Shown here: positions 45,025 to 54,174 of the stretch, piece after piece
Position numbering within the stretch: position 1 is the first letter of the stretch
How the letters are laid out: the number at the start of each line of letters is the position of its first letter
Assembly: GCF_012926615.1 (NCBI RefSeq)
Contig: NZ_JABBNU010000005.1
Coordinates: forward strand, 1-64,000
Direction: 5' to 3'
DNA length: 64,000 nucleotides
Origin: Marinigracilibium pacificum
GTDB taxonomy: Bacteria > Bacteroidota > Bacteroidia > Cytophagales > Cyclobacteriaceae
Position numbers and translations under genes: made by a program
Notes under the pieces: generated by a model
Told to the model about the DNA's origin: nothing
Database searches by the model: none
Seen by the model: only the letters and a program-made list of their open reading frames with translations

Positions 45025-45885
45025 ATGGCTAAGATCACAACTTCTATTCCTTCAAATACACATAAAAAACTAATAACAATGGATATTAGTTTTGAAACAA
45101 CTCACTCAAAAAAACCTGTTATCATCTTTTGTCATGGATTCAAAGGGTTTAAAGATTGGGGAGGGTGGTCATTAATGGCTAATGAATTTGCTGTACTAAA
45201 TATGGTGTCGGTAAATATGAATTTCAGCCATAATGGAACAACACCAGATGACCCATTAAACTTTTCCGATCTTGAAGCTTTTGGTAATAATAACTATGGC
45301 AAAGAACTAGATGATATTAAAACTGTAGTTGACTGGATTATAAATAAACCTGAAGTTTTTCCGGAAGAAGAAACAGATCATGGTAAAATTGCTTTGATAG
45401 GTCATAGTCGTGGAGGTTCTATGGCTCTTCTAGCTTCAATGGAAAATCCAAATATAAATGTTGTGGTAAGTCTGGCTCCTATATTTAATCCTATTGAAAG
45501 AATATTAAATACAGACCTGGATAAATGGAAAAGTGATGGGGTTATATTTATTGAGAACTCCAGAACAAATCAAAAGATGCCATTATATTATCAATTTTAT
45601 GATGATATAATTAATAATAAAGACAGATACAACCTACCTGAAAAAATTAAACACCTCAACAAGCCTGCCTTAATAATTCATGGCTCAAAAGACCCAACCG
45701 TAGACCTCAACGATTCAATTAAATTAAAGGAAAAGAACAATCAGATTAAATTAGAAATAATAGAAGGTGCAAATCATGTGTTTGGAATGACTCACCCTAT
45801 TGAATCGGATTCTCTACCAGTTCACATGAAACTAGCATTAAAGCATATTGTGGATTTTCTAAATCCTTTAAGGTATAAAAAATGA
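45025..45885 (+). CDS. Alpha/beta hydrolase
   Basis: The 286-residue cytoplasmic alpha/beta hydrolase has the oxyanion segment FCHGFKGFKDWGG, the nucleophile elbow GHSRGGS (Ser near residue 130), the acid HGSKDPTVDL and the catalytic His in EGANHVFGM. The family includes serine esterases and peptidases, and the substrate is unknown. It starts 112 bp after the divergent polyprenyl synthase gene. Downstream lies a hairpin shared with the convergent cold-shock gene. Confidence 0.85.
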   Translation: MAKITTSIPSNTHKKLITMDISFETTHSKKPVIIFCHGFKGFKDWGGWSLMANEFAVLNMVSVNMNFSHNGTTPDDPLNFSDLEAFGNNNYGKELDDIKTVVDWIINKPEVFPEEETDHGKIALIGHSRGGSMALLASMENPNINVVVSLAPIFNPIERILNTDLDKWKSDGVIFIENSRTNQKMPLYYQFYDDIINNKDRYNLPEKIKHLNKPALIIHGSKDPTVDLNDSIKLKEKNNQIKLEIIEGANHVFGMTHPIESDSLPVHMKLALKHIVDFLNPLRYKK

Positions 45886-45886
45886 A

Positions 45887-45909
45887 AATCCCGGTCAAAA
45901 ACCGGGATT
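45887..45909 (-). terminator. Terminator of the cold-shock gene
   Basis: AATCCCGG and CCGGGATT form a perfect 8-bp stem. On the minus strand it is followed by a T-rich stretch (TTTTCATTTTTT), so it should end the cold-shock transcript. It may also stop the opposing alpha/beta hydrolase transcript, but lacks a T run on that side. Confidence 0.75.
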
Positions 45910-45940
45910 CAGGCAATAAATAACTTTTATATCTGTTAAA

Positions 45941-46132
45941 TTATTTCATTTTAACGTCAACTGCATTTAGTCCTTTTCTGCCTTCAGCTAGATCGAAGCT
46001 AACCTCGTCGCCTTCAGCAACCTGATCAATAAGTCCAGAGATGTGTACAAAGTACTCTTTTTTTGTTTCATCATCAATGATAAATCCATACCCTTTAGAC
46101 TCATTGAAGAATTTAACTGTTCCGTTTTTCAT
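45941..46132 (-). CDS. csp: Cold-shock protein (CspA family)
   Basis: This is a 63-residue single cold-shock domain protein. Both RNA-binding motifs are present (KGYGFI and FVHIS), followed by EGDEVSFD and a short Lys-rich tail. It binds single-stranded RNA and DNA and acts as an RNA chaperone. The ATG at 46132 gives the usual family length; a longer frame using TTG would add 22 unrelated residues. A promoter-like TACATTTG lies 33 bp upstream and a terminator just downstream, so it is a single-gene unit. Confidence 0.93.
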   Translation of the reverse strand: MKNGTVKFFNESKGYGFIIDDETKKEYFVHISGLIDQVAEGDEVSFDLAEGRKGLNAVDVKMK

Positions 46133-46164
46133 TTGTAATAAATAGTAATAATTAATAATTGCCT

Positions 46165-46172
46165 CAAATGTA
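46165..46172 (-). promoter_or_regulatory. -7 promoter element of the cold-shock gene
   Basis: On the minus strand it reads TACATTTG, matching TAnnTTTG. A TTG lies 23 bp further upstream, slightly more than the usual spacing. The leader would be about 25 nt long. Confidence 0.5.
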
Positions 46173-46306
46173 AGTATAAAAAAATTCTTATTACACAATT
46201 CTGCATCTTTTTATTTACCTGAAGTAATAAAATAACCTAGAATTCTGATTTTCAATTAATTATTAACATTAAATTAACATAAAAACACAGTCGACTCATC
46301 ATTAGT

Positions 46307-47422
46307 TTATTTATATTTTAAAGGTAAAAGAAATACAGGGTTATCAATTTTTAATACCTCTAAATTTGTTTTATTCTCACTATCACCTTCCGGAACATCA
46401 ACAATTACAATATTATTTGATTTTTGACCCGCTACCATTAATTTAGATTTATCTGGCAAAACCATAAAATATCTTGGCCATTCTACCCCGGCAGAAAATG
46501 TTATCTGTTGATCAGAATCATTTTTAAATAATGTAAGTTCATTGACATCACCTCTATTACTAACTATAAAAGAATCGGATCCATCTATAAATTGTATTTC
46601 TGCAGCACTCCCTTTTTCTCTTTTAGTCTCTTCTTTTAATGATTTGGTTTCCAAATACTTTAATTGACCTTCATCATAACTTGCTATACCGATTGTTTCA
46701 GATAATTCTTCAACAATAATCAGATGCTCCCCATCATTAGTAAACTTAATATGTCTTGGACCATGACCTTCCGGAACTTTAATTCCTTTAGATTCTTCCC
46801 ACTTGAAAGGTTCATTGTCATCAGCTTTATAGCTGTATACTTCTACTCTGTCTGTACCTAGATCGGCAACTAAAAGATACTTTCCATCATGGGAAAAAAT
46901 TAAATCGTGGACATGCGGCCCTTCCTGCCTTTCTTCATTTATTGATTCTCCCTTATGATTAACAGTCTGCACATGTTTACCAATAGAACCATCAGGACTC
47001 AATTTATACACCGAAAAATTTCCTCCGGTGTAATTACCAGCAATTATATATTTACTATCGGGTGATTTAATAAGTACACATGGATGATCACCATATGTTG
47101 GAACAGAATTCAATGCGATTAATTCTCCTTTCTTTCTATCAAAATTCAGTGATGTCATTCTCCCTCCATCTTTTGAGGCAGTTTCTTCAACTACATAGAC
47201 GATAGACTTTTCATCATCATAAATAATATAAGAAGGATTTGAAACAGCATCATAGGTATTCACTCTTTGCATAGCGTTCTTCGAAGGATCGAATTTACAT
47301 ATAGCGATACCTTTATCTTCTTTAGAATCATATTTCCCTACTAATACAAAGCTCTCCTGAGCTTTAATTTGATTAAATAATAAACAAAGGAAAATTAGTA
47401 TTGATAGATTTATTCTTTTCAT
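46307..47422 (-). CDS. Exported lactonase-family (6-phosphogluconolactonase-like) beta-propeller protein
   Basis: The 371-residue protein begins with a signal peptide ending KAQES. The family hallmarks of the YbhE/Pgl-like seven-bladed propeller are present: NPSYIIYDDEKSIVYVVEE, GDHPCVLIKSPDSKYIIAGNYTGG, GPHVHDLIFSHDGKYLLVADLGTDRV and GPRHIKFTNDGEHL. Cytoplasmic members hydrolyse 6-phosphogluconolactone. An exported copy next to a glucosidase may instead act on sugar lactones released outside. It lies 68 bp downstream of the GH3 gene on the same strand, with a terminator-like hairpin between them. Confidence 0.82.
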   Translation of the reverse strand: MKRINLSILIFLCLLFNQIKAQESFVLVGKYDSKEDKGIAICKFDPSKNAMQRVNTYDAVSNPSYIIYDDEKSIVYVVEETASKDGGRMTSLNFDRKKGELIALNSVPTYGDHPCVLIKSPDSKYIIAGNYTGGNFSVYKLSPDGSIGKHVQTVNHKGESINEERQEGPHVHDLIFSHDGKYLLVADLGTDRVEVYSYKADDNEPFKWEESKGIKVPEGHGPRHIKFTNDGEHLIIVEELSETIGIASYDEGQLKYLETKSLKEETKREKGSAAEIQFIDGSDSFIVSNRGDVNELTLFKNDSDQQITFSAGVEWPRYFMVLPDKSKLMVAGQKSNNIVIVDVPEGDSENKTNLEVLKIDNPVFLLPLKYK

Positions 47423-47444
47423 ATTTCCAAAGTAAATAAAAAAA

Positions 47445-47465
47445 AGAGGAGACTAGCTCCCCTCT
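47445..47465 (-). terminator. Terminator between the GH3 and lactonase genes
   Basis: On the minus strand AGAGGGGAG and CTCCTCT form a bulged stem around a short loop, followed by at least seven T. It lies 26 bp past the GH3 stop and would uncouple GH3 from the lactonase gene, or attenuate read-through. Confidence 0.65.
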
Positions 47466-47490
47466 CTTCAATAAAAAACCCAAATAAACA

Positions 47491-49752
47491 TTATTTCACG
47501 GTAAAAGTCTCTTTCAGACCCCCGATCATAATATCAAAATCACCCGGTTCGATGACAGACTTGCCATCTCTACCAATAAATGCAAGGTCAGAAACAGGAA
47601 TTGCAAAATTCAACTCTACACTTTCTCCTGCATCTAAATACACCTTATCAAAAGCTTTTAATCTCTTAGCTGAAGGAGTAATCGAAGCAAAATGATCTCT
47701 AACAAAAACATCTACTACTTTTTTACCAGCCATTTTACCTGTATTCTCAACTTTCACTGTTAACTCTACAGTTCCATCCTTCGCAATAGACTTATTTTTA
47801 ATTACCAGATCACGAAATTTAAAATCCGTATAACTCAAACCATGACCAAAATCCCATTGAGGTCTATAACCATCATTTCCATAAGTATTAGGAATATCTT
47901 CTCTAAATTCCTCTGTACCCTTATGATCATAATGAATAACATCTCCACTTTTTCTTGGATAAGTAAAAGGCAGCGCTCCTGAAGGATTTTCATTTCCTGC
48001 CAGGATATTTGCCGCTGCCAGTCCACCAAATGTTGCAGGTCTAAAACCTAATAAAATTCCATTTAATCCAGGCTCAATAGAAGATATAACCCTTGGTCGA
48101 CCTGTAAATAATACTGCAACTACCGGTTTCCCAGACTTAATTGCCTTCTGTGCTAACTGTAGTTGTTTTTCATCTAGATCAAGATCATCAATAACACCAG
48201 GACCTTCAGCATATGGTGGTTCTCCTAGCGCCAGAATGATAACATCGGCATTTGAAACATCGCCGATTTCATAATTTTTTTCGTTATCCCATTCAGTTAC
48301 TGATCTGGAAAAAACATTATCTGCTCCAAAAACCTCTACCAATCCTTCGTGAAATGTCTTTGTTTGCTCTGAATACTGTGATTCATCATTACCCATCCAG
48401 GTAAACGACCAAGAGCTATGAAGAGGGCCATAAGCATTTGCTGCAGGACCAACTAAAGCAATTTTAGTATTTTGTTTTAATGGCAATACACCATCATTTT
48501 TGGTCAAGACCATACTTTCTACAGATGCGGTATAAGCTGCTTTATCAAAATCAGGATTAAACAACTTCTCTTTACTTACCGCTGGGCTTATCGGTTGATC
48601 AAATAATCCAAGATCATTCTTTAACTTTAATATTCTTCTAACCGACTCATCTAATCTGGATTCTGAAATAGTCCCTTCGTTTACTAATTCAACTAATAGA
48701 TCATAAAACGTATAATCATATGGAACCATACTCATATCCAAACCAGCTTCAACTGCTTGTCTGACAGCTTCTTTATGAGAATCAGCAGTTTTATGTCGTG
48801 TGTGAAGTCTTTTAACATCTTCCCAATCTGAAACTGCAAGTCCTTTAAAACCCATCTGGTTTCTTAATACTTCAGTTAAAAAATATTTACTACCATGAAC
48901 AGGTATCCCATTAATTTCTCCTGAGTTAATCATTACTGTTGCTACCCCATTATCAACAGCCTCTTGAAATGGCGGCAATAGATATTCCTTAATATATAGA
49001 TCAGAGATATTAGCAGGTGTTCTGTCTTTTCCACTAACCGGTACAGAATACCCAAGGAAGTGCTTCATACATGCTGCTACTGCAGTATTACTTTTTAAGC
49101 CATCTTTCTGATATCCGGTTATTGCAGCTTTCCCCATTTCAGTAACCAAATGAACATCTTCACCAAACGTTTCTTCAAATCGTGACCATAATGGTTGTCT
49201 CCCTAAACCTAAAACAGGATCAAAATCCCACGGAATTCCACTAGATCTAGTTTGAAATGCTGTAATGTAAGCAGCCTCATGAACAAGATCCGTATTTCTT
49301 GAAGCAGCCATTCCAATATTATGAGGAAATAAGGATGAACCCTTTAAATAAGTAGCCCCGTGAATTGCATCAATTCCATATAATATAGGTATGCTATTTT
49401 CTGTTTCATTTTTAGCTACCTCCTGAATTGATGTCAAGATAGTTCTCCAGGTATCGTAGTCATAAGCATGACCTTTGACATTTAAAATACTGCCAACTTT
49501 CTTTTCAACAATTGCCTTACGCAATTTATCAGGGTCAATTTCTGTTGTGGAGTTATCTTTTAAGATCAGATCAATCGTGACTTGTGTCATCTGACCAACC
49601 TTCTCCTCAACAGACATTTTATCTAACAAACTTTCTACAAATGCATCCGATTCATTATTAGCCGAAGCTTGAATTGTTTCCGGATCAGCTTGAGGGTTAC
49701 ATGCAGAAAGGAACAGAATAAACAGTGGTAACACTATTCCTATGTTTTTCAT
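47491..49752 (-). CDS. GH3 beta-glucosidase, outer-membrane lipoprotein
   Basis: This is a 753-residue glycoside hydrolase family 3 enzyme with lipobox LSAC (Cys18). Conserved blocks are GIDAIHGATYL, ACMKHFLGY and LAVSDWEDV, with the nucleophile Asp309. The second domain holds ILALGEPPYAEGPG and the C-terminal fibronectin-like domain holds VKVENTGKMAGKKVVDVFV. The family mostly releases glucose from beta-linked oligosaccharides. A xylosidase activity is less likely with this motif pattern. It is divergent from the hybrid two-component gene and SusC/SusD and is probably part of the same glycan-use locus. Its lipid anchor would put it in the periplasm or on the surface. Confidence 0.9.
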   Translation of the reverse strand: MKNIGIVLPLFILFLSACNPQADPETIQASANNESDAFVESLLDKMSVEEKVGQMTQVTIDLILKDNSTTEIDPDKLRKAIVEKKVGSILNVKGHAYDYDTWRTILTSIQEVAKNETENSIPILYGIDAIHGATYLKGSSLFPHNIGMAASRNTDLVHEAAYITAFQTRSSGIPWDFDPVLGLGRQPLWSRFEETFGEDVHLVTEMGKAAITGYQKDGLKSNTAVAACMKHFLGYSVPVSGKDRTPANISDLYIKEYLLPPFQEAVDNGVATVMINSGEINGIPVHGSKYFLTEVLRNQMGFKGLAVSDWEDVKRLHTRHKTADSHKEAVRQAVEAGLDMSMVPYDYTFYDLLVELVNEGTISESRLDESVRRILKLKNDLGLFDQPISPAVSKEKLFNPDFDKAAYTASVESMVLTKNDGVLPLKQNTKIALVGPAANAYGPLHSSWSFTWMGNDESQYSEQTKTFHEGLVEVFGADNVFSRSVTEWDNEKNYEIGDVSNADVIILALGEPPYAEGPGVIDDLDLDEKQLQLAQKAIKSGKPVVAVLFTGRPRVISSIEPGLNGILLGFRPATFGGLAAANILAGNENPSGALPFTYPRKSGDVIHYDHKGTEEFREDIPNTYGNDGYRPQWDFGHGLSYTDFKFRDLVIKNKSIAKDGTVELTVKVENTGKMAGKKVVDVFVRDHFASITPSAKRLKAFDKVYLDAGESVELNFAIPVSDLAFIGRDGKSVIEPGDFDIMIGGLKETFTVK

Positions 49753-49950
49753 ATTTTGAGTTGTTTAAGTTTTCTGATCACCAAAAAGTATGAGCAAATA
49801 CTAATGGTGACTTGTTCAGGGTTTAATACAGGCAAATTCATAAAAAAAAGAGTTCTGTGAGGTGGATAAATAACACAAGAGCACTTGGTATTTGTATCAC
49901 ATGACATTTGAATCCATGGTTGGGTAAATATTTTTTATTATACTAGAACT

Positions 49951-52900
49951 ATGAAAAACTGTGTATTTATCGTGGGACTAATAATCTCATGGATATCAAC
50001 CCCTGCCCAGGAAATTGATAAGCTCTATTTCCATCATGTTGATGTAGAATTAACCCAAAATAGCGTTACCAGACTTGCAGAAGATGATAATGGTTTTGTC
50101 TGGATTGCTACTCGATATGGACTAAACAGATTTGATGGTGAGGAAATATATACCTTTGCTGATGAGGGCAGAAATAAAGCCTTTGTAAATGGTTATGTAA
50201 GTGGATTAAATATTGATAGCCAAAATAATATCTGGATAAGTACCTATGGCGGCGGGGTTTTCAAACTAGATGATCAAACAGGAAAAATTGAAGACAGTAA
50301 ATTCGATTTCAAAAATAAGTTGATTACCAATTCAATGATTGATAAAGATGGTTTGATATGGTTTTCTACGGAGAAATCTGGGGTAATAACCTATGATCCA
50401 TCATCCGGAAAAATCAATACATACACGGGATTCATTAATAATGGTAAAATAGCCGAAACTAGTATTGTCGGTATAGCACAGGACCAACAAGAAAATTATT
50501 TAATTGGCACCTGGGGCAAGGGGCTATACTTATTTAATAAAGATAAAAAGAGATTTACGAACTATACTTCAAAATCAAATCCATCTATAATCCCACATGA
50601 TGTAGTAAGAACAATGTCCAAATCCTTAGATGGGGATATCTGGATAGGATTTCAAAAAGGTCTCAGAAAACTATCTGTAAAAAATGGCGAATACACCTTT
50701 AAAATGGCCACAGATAATCAGGAATTTATTGACCTGATTGAGTCAATGACGATTTTATGTCTCCTGCATGATTCAAACAACAGACTTTGGATTGGCACTG
50801 AAAACGAAGGACTCATCATATTAGACTTAAACACTGGCAATTTTGAAAGGTATTTCAGGGATCCCTATGGAAACTACTCACTAAAAAGTAATTCTATTTG
50901 GAACCTGATGGAAACAAAAAATGGAACCATACTTATTGGAACATTTGATCAGGGTTTATTTAAAGTAGATCCCTATGAAAAAAGATTTATTCATTTTCAT
51001 CAAACACAAAAACCTGGAGAGGCAATTAGTTACAATCTTGTCAGTGCTTTTGCCGAAGAAGGTGATGGCTATTATGTTGGTACAGATGGCGGAGGTTTAA
51101 ATTACATTCAGGAGGGACAACCAACAAAATACTTTGATAAAAACAACAGTAATTTGACTAGCAATAGTATTCTATGCCTTGAAAAAGGTGCAGATGGGCG
51201 ATTATGGATCGGGACCTGGGAAGGAGGAGTATTTTATAAAGATCTTGGTGATGATGAAATTCATTTTTTCGACAGACGAACTTCTTCTGATAGATATTTT
51301 GGCAAATACATTTTTGATTTACACCGCGATAGTAAAGACAGAATATGGTTTGTATCCTTTAGACATGCTTTGGAAGTATATGATCCAAAAACAAATGAAT
51401 TTTATTCTTTTACTCCTTCAGACGAAGAAAGAAAAATTTCATCTTCTACGATTCATACAATCGTAGAAGATCATAATGGCAATATTTGGACAGGAACAGA
51501 AGGTTTTGGTATTGATAAGATAGTTTTGACAAAGGATCTGAAGACGAAACAACTAATTAATTATTCACCTGAAAAACCAAAAGGCAGTAAGGAATACATA
51601 AATCATGGTTTTATTTTTTCACTTTTTATCGATGCTCAAAACAGGCTATGGGCCGGTACCCATGGAGGTGGACTCAATTATTTTGATGATAAGAGCCAAT
51701 CATTTAAAGCATTAACCATTCAGGATGGTTTACCAAGCAATATGATTTTGAGTATTGAGCAAGATGATACGGGAAATTTATGGGTTGGCACAAACAATGG
51801 ATTAGCCTCAATTGAACCAGAAACTTTCAAAATAAAAACTTATGGCAAAGCAGATGGGTTACAAGGTTCTGAATTTACCAAAAGAGCATCACTAAAACTT
51901 AAAAATGGTGATTTGCTATTTGGAGGAATAAATGGTTATAATAGATTTAATCCATTAAATATCCCGGAAATTTCTGATAAAGGAAATGTATTAATAACCG
52001 ACATCAAGTTCAATTCTGAAGAAGGTAAAGAATTTATTAATAATATGGATAAAAGTATTATCAATAAAGAGAAAATTACTCTTCCATATAAACTAAACGA
52101 CTTTGACATTTCATTTGCATACCTTAACTATACTCAGTCTAATAAAAACACATATCAATATAAACTTGAAGGGTACGATGAAGAATGGCAGGATGCCGGC
52201 ACAAGAAATACCGCCTATTATACTAATGTATCTGCTGGTGATTATACATTTAAAGTAAGAGCTTTTAATGCTGATGGACTTCTATCTGAGAAGCAGGCTT
52301 CACTCAAAATTAAAATAACACCTCCCTGGTACTTATCAATTTGGGCATATATTGTCTACTTCTTAATCATTCTTACTCTTTTAATATGGAGAAGAAATAC
52401 TATTATTCACAGAGAAAAACTTAAAACCAACTTAAAGCTGGAACATCTTGAATTAGAAAAACTTAAGGAAATGGATGAATTGAAATCCAGGTTTTTTGCC
52501 AATATTTCTCATGAATTCAGAACTCCTTTAACTTTAATCCTGTCTCCTCTGAAGACAATCTACTATGAGGAACATTTTTCCAAACATAAAAATAAGGTTA
52601 CAAATATTATCAGACAGGCAGACCGCCTTCTTAACTTGATAAATCAAATTCTTGACCTATCAAAATTAGAATCAGGTGCAGTCAAAGCTGAATTTACGGT
52701 AATTGATGTTTCTGCGTTCCTTAAACCAATCGTTTATTCATTTTCAGGGCTTGCAGAAAAGAAAAATATCAGGTTTACAGCACATTTTCCAAAAAGCAAA
52801 ATAATTGCTTCACTTGATGTCGACAAGCTTGAAAAAATTGTAACTAACTTATTATCAAACGCAATAAAATATACACCTGAATTTGGAGAAGTTAATTTCG

Positions 52901-54048
52901 AACTGACTTCTGATGATCTAAACCTTAACTTTTCTGTATGTGACACAGGTGAAGGAATATCCGAAAATGATAAGGAAGAAATATTTAAAAGATACTATCA
53001 AAGTTCAATTTCCAAAAAAAGAGGAGACCTTGGAACAGGAATAGGACTGGCTTTAACAAAAGAACTTGTTGAATTACATAAAGGGCAAATTGATGTCAAA
53101 AATAACCATGATAAAGGAACATGCTTTTATGTAGAAATACCTTTGAATTTAAATGGTATAGATCCTGAAACCATAATAGCATTACCTGAAATCAAAAGAA
53201 GTATAATTGATAATCATACAGAACTTGAAGATTTAATTGCTCATAATGAAGAACAGGTAACAACAAACGAAGAAAGCTCGAAACAAAAACAAACGATATT
53301 AATTGCTGAGGACAATGATGATATAAGGAAATTTATGTCTGAATTCTTGTCTGAGGACTTTAATATATTAAAAGCAACAAATGGAGTTGAAGCATTAAAC
53401 ATTGTTAATGACCAAAAACCAGATCTTATCATCAGTGATATCATCATGCCTGAAATGGATGGTTACCAACTATGTAATAATGTTAAAAAAGGAGATGAAA
53501 CAAATCACATCCCTATAATTTTATTGACAGCAAAAGCATCAGAAGAAAGTCAGGAGGCAGGTTACTCAAGTGGAGCTGATGCATATCTGGCAAAACCATT
53601 CGACCCGGTCAAATTAAAAATGCAAATTAAAAACATGCTTAAAACTGGGAGAAATTTCAAGAATAAAATAGCTCAAAACAAGCACCATAAATTGACACCA
53701 AAGACACCTGATGTAAAAAATACAGATGAATCATTTGTTGAAGAAATTGTAGCAATAATTGAAAAAAATATAAGTGAACCTAATTTCACTATTAATGATA
53801 TCTGTAAAGAAATGGGCATAAGTCGAATGCAACTTTACAGAAGATTAAAAAATGCAATATCAATGAGTGCAAATGAGTTGATTAGGCATATGAGAATGCA
53901 AAGAGCTGCACAGCTCATGAAACAAAATAAATTTTCAATTGCTGAAATAACATACCAGGTTGGTTTTACTGATTTGCAGTATTTCAGATCTACTTTTAAG
54001 AAACAATTTGGCATGAATCCATCGGAATTTGTATCATTAAAACAATAA
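49951..54048 (+). CDS. Hybrid two-component sensor-regulator (HTCS) of the glycan locus
   Basis: This 1365-residue one-protein signalling system has a signal peptide (ending TPAQ) and two consecutive reg_prop propellers (about 25-680, blades such as DGLIWFSTEKSG). A Y_Y_Y domain (about 730-790) and one membrane span (about 793-815) follow. Then come a histidine kinase core (phospho-acceptor His near 854 in NISHEFRTPLT, ATP-binding part with GTGIGLALT), a receiver domain (Asp near 1162 in SDIIMPEMDG) and a C-terminal AraC-type DNA-binding domain (about 1260-1362). The periplasmic propellers sense breakdown products of a glycan and the AraC part switches on the cognate SusC/SusD genes, which lie directly downstream. 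It is intact. Confidence 0.93.
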   Translation: MKNCVFIVGLIISWISTPAQEIDKLYFHHVDVELTQNSVTRLAEDDNGFVWIATRYGLNRFDGEEIYTFADEGRNKAFVNGYVSGLNIDSQNNIWISTYGGGVFKLDDQTGKIEDSKFDFKNKLITNSMIDKDGLIWFSTEKSGVITYDPSSGKINTYTGFINNGKIAETSIVGIAQDQQENYLIGTWGKGLYLFNKDKKRFTNYTSKSNPSIIPHDVVRTMSKSLDGDIWIGFQKGLRKLSVKNGEYTFKMATDNQEFIDLIESMTILCLLHDSNNRLWIGTENEGLIILDLNTGNFERYFRDPYGNYSLKSNSIWNLMETKNGTILIGTFDQGLFKVDPYEKRFIHFHQTQKPGEAISYNLVSAFAEEGDGYYVGTDGGGLNYIQEGQPTKYFDKNNSNLTSNSILCLEKGADGRLWIGTWEGGVFYKDLGDDEIHFFDRRTSSDRYFGKYIFDLHRDSKDRIWFVSFRHALEVYDPKTNEFYSFTPSDEERKISSSTIHTIVEDHNGNIWTGTEGFGIDKIVLTKDLKTKQLINYSPEKPKGSKEYINHGFIFSLFIDAQNRLWAGTHGGGLNYFDDKSQSFKALTIQDGLPSNMILSIEQDDTGNLWVGTNNGLASIEPETFKIKTYGKADGLQGSEFTKRASLKLKNGDLLFGGINGYNRFNPLNIPEISDKGNVLITDIKFNSEEGKEFINNMDKSIINKEKITLPYKLNDFDISFAYLNYTQSNKNTYQYKLEGYDEEWQDAGTRNTAYYTNVSAGDYTFKVRAFNADGLLSEKQASLKIKITPPWYLSIWAYIVYFLIILTLLIWRRNTIIHREKLKTNLKLEHLELEKLKEMDELKSRFFANISHEFRTPLTLILSPLKTIYYEEHFSKHKNKVTNIIRQADRLLNLINQILDLSKLESGAVKAEFTVIDVSAFLKPIVYSFSGLAEKKNIRFTAHFPKSKIIASLDVDKLEKIVTNLLSNAIKYTPEFGEVNFELTSDDLNLNFSVCDTGEGISENDKEEIFKRYYQSSISKKRGDLGTGIGLALTKELVELHKGQIDVKNNHDKGTCFYVEIPLNLNGIDPETIIALPEIKRSIIDNHTELEDLIAHNEEQVTTNEESSKQKQTILIAEDNDDIRKFMSEFLSEDFNILKATNGVEALNIVNDQKPDLIISDIIMPEMDGYQLCNNVKKGDETNHIPIILLTAKASEESQEAGYSSGADAYLAKPFDPVKLKMQIKNMLKTGRNFKNKIAQNKHHKLTPKTPDVKNTDESFVEEIVAIIEKNISEPNFTINDICKEMGISRMQLYRRLKNAISMSANELIRHMRMQRAAQLMKQNKFSIAEITYQVGFTDLQYFRSTFKKQFGMNPSEFVSLKQ

Positions 54049-54081
54049 AAAACGGCCTAAAACAGCTATTTAAGCCGTTTT
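54049..54081 (+). terminator. Terminator after the HTCS gene
   Basis: AAAACGGC and GCCGTTTT form an 8-bp stem, extended by further A-T pairs with one mismatch. The stem is directly after the stop codon, and its right arm ends in T. It would separate HTCS expression from that of the inducible SusC gene. Confidence 0.6.
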
Positions 54082-54174
54082 CAAACGATTGTTATAAATA
54101 CCACCCCTATTTGTTTTAAATGCCCATCTACAATTGTGCTTATGGAAACAATATTGTAGCAAAACTCAGTGCAT

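Noticed and set aside
46133-46198. 22-residue N-terminal extension of the cold-shock protein
   Set aside because: It would begin at TTG, does not resemble the family, and overlaps the likely promoter.
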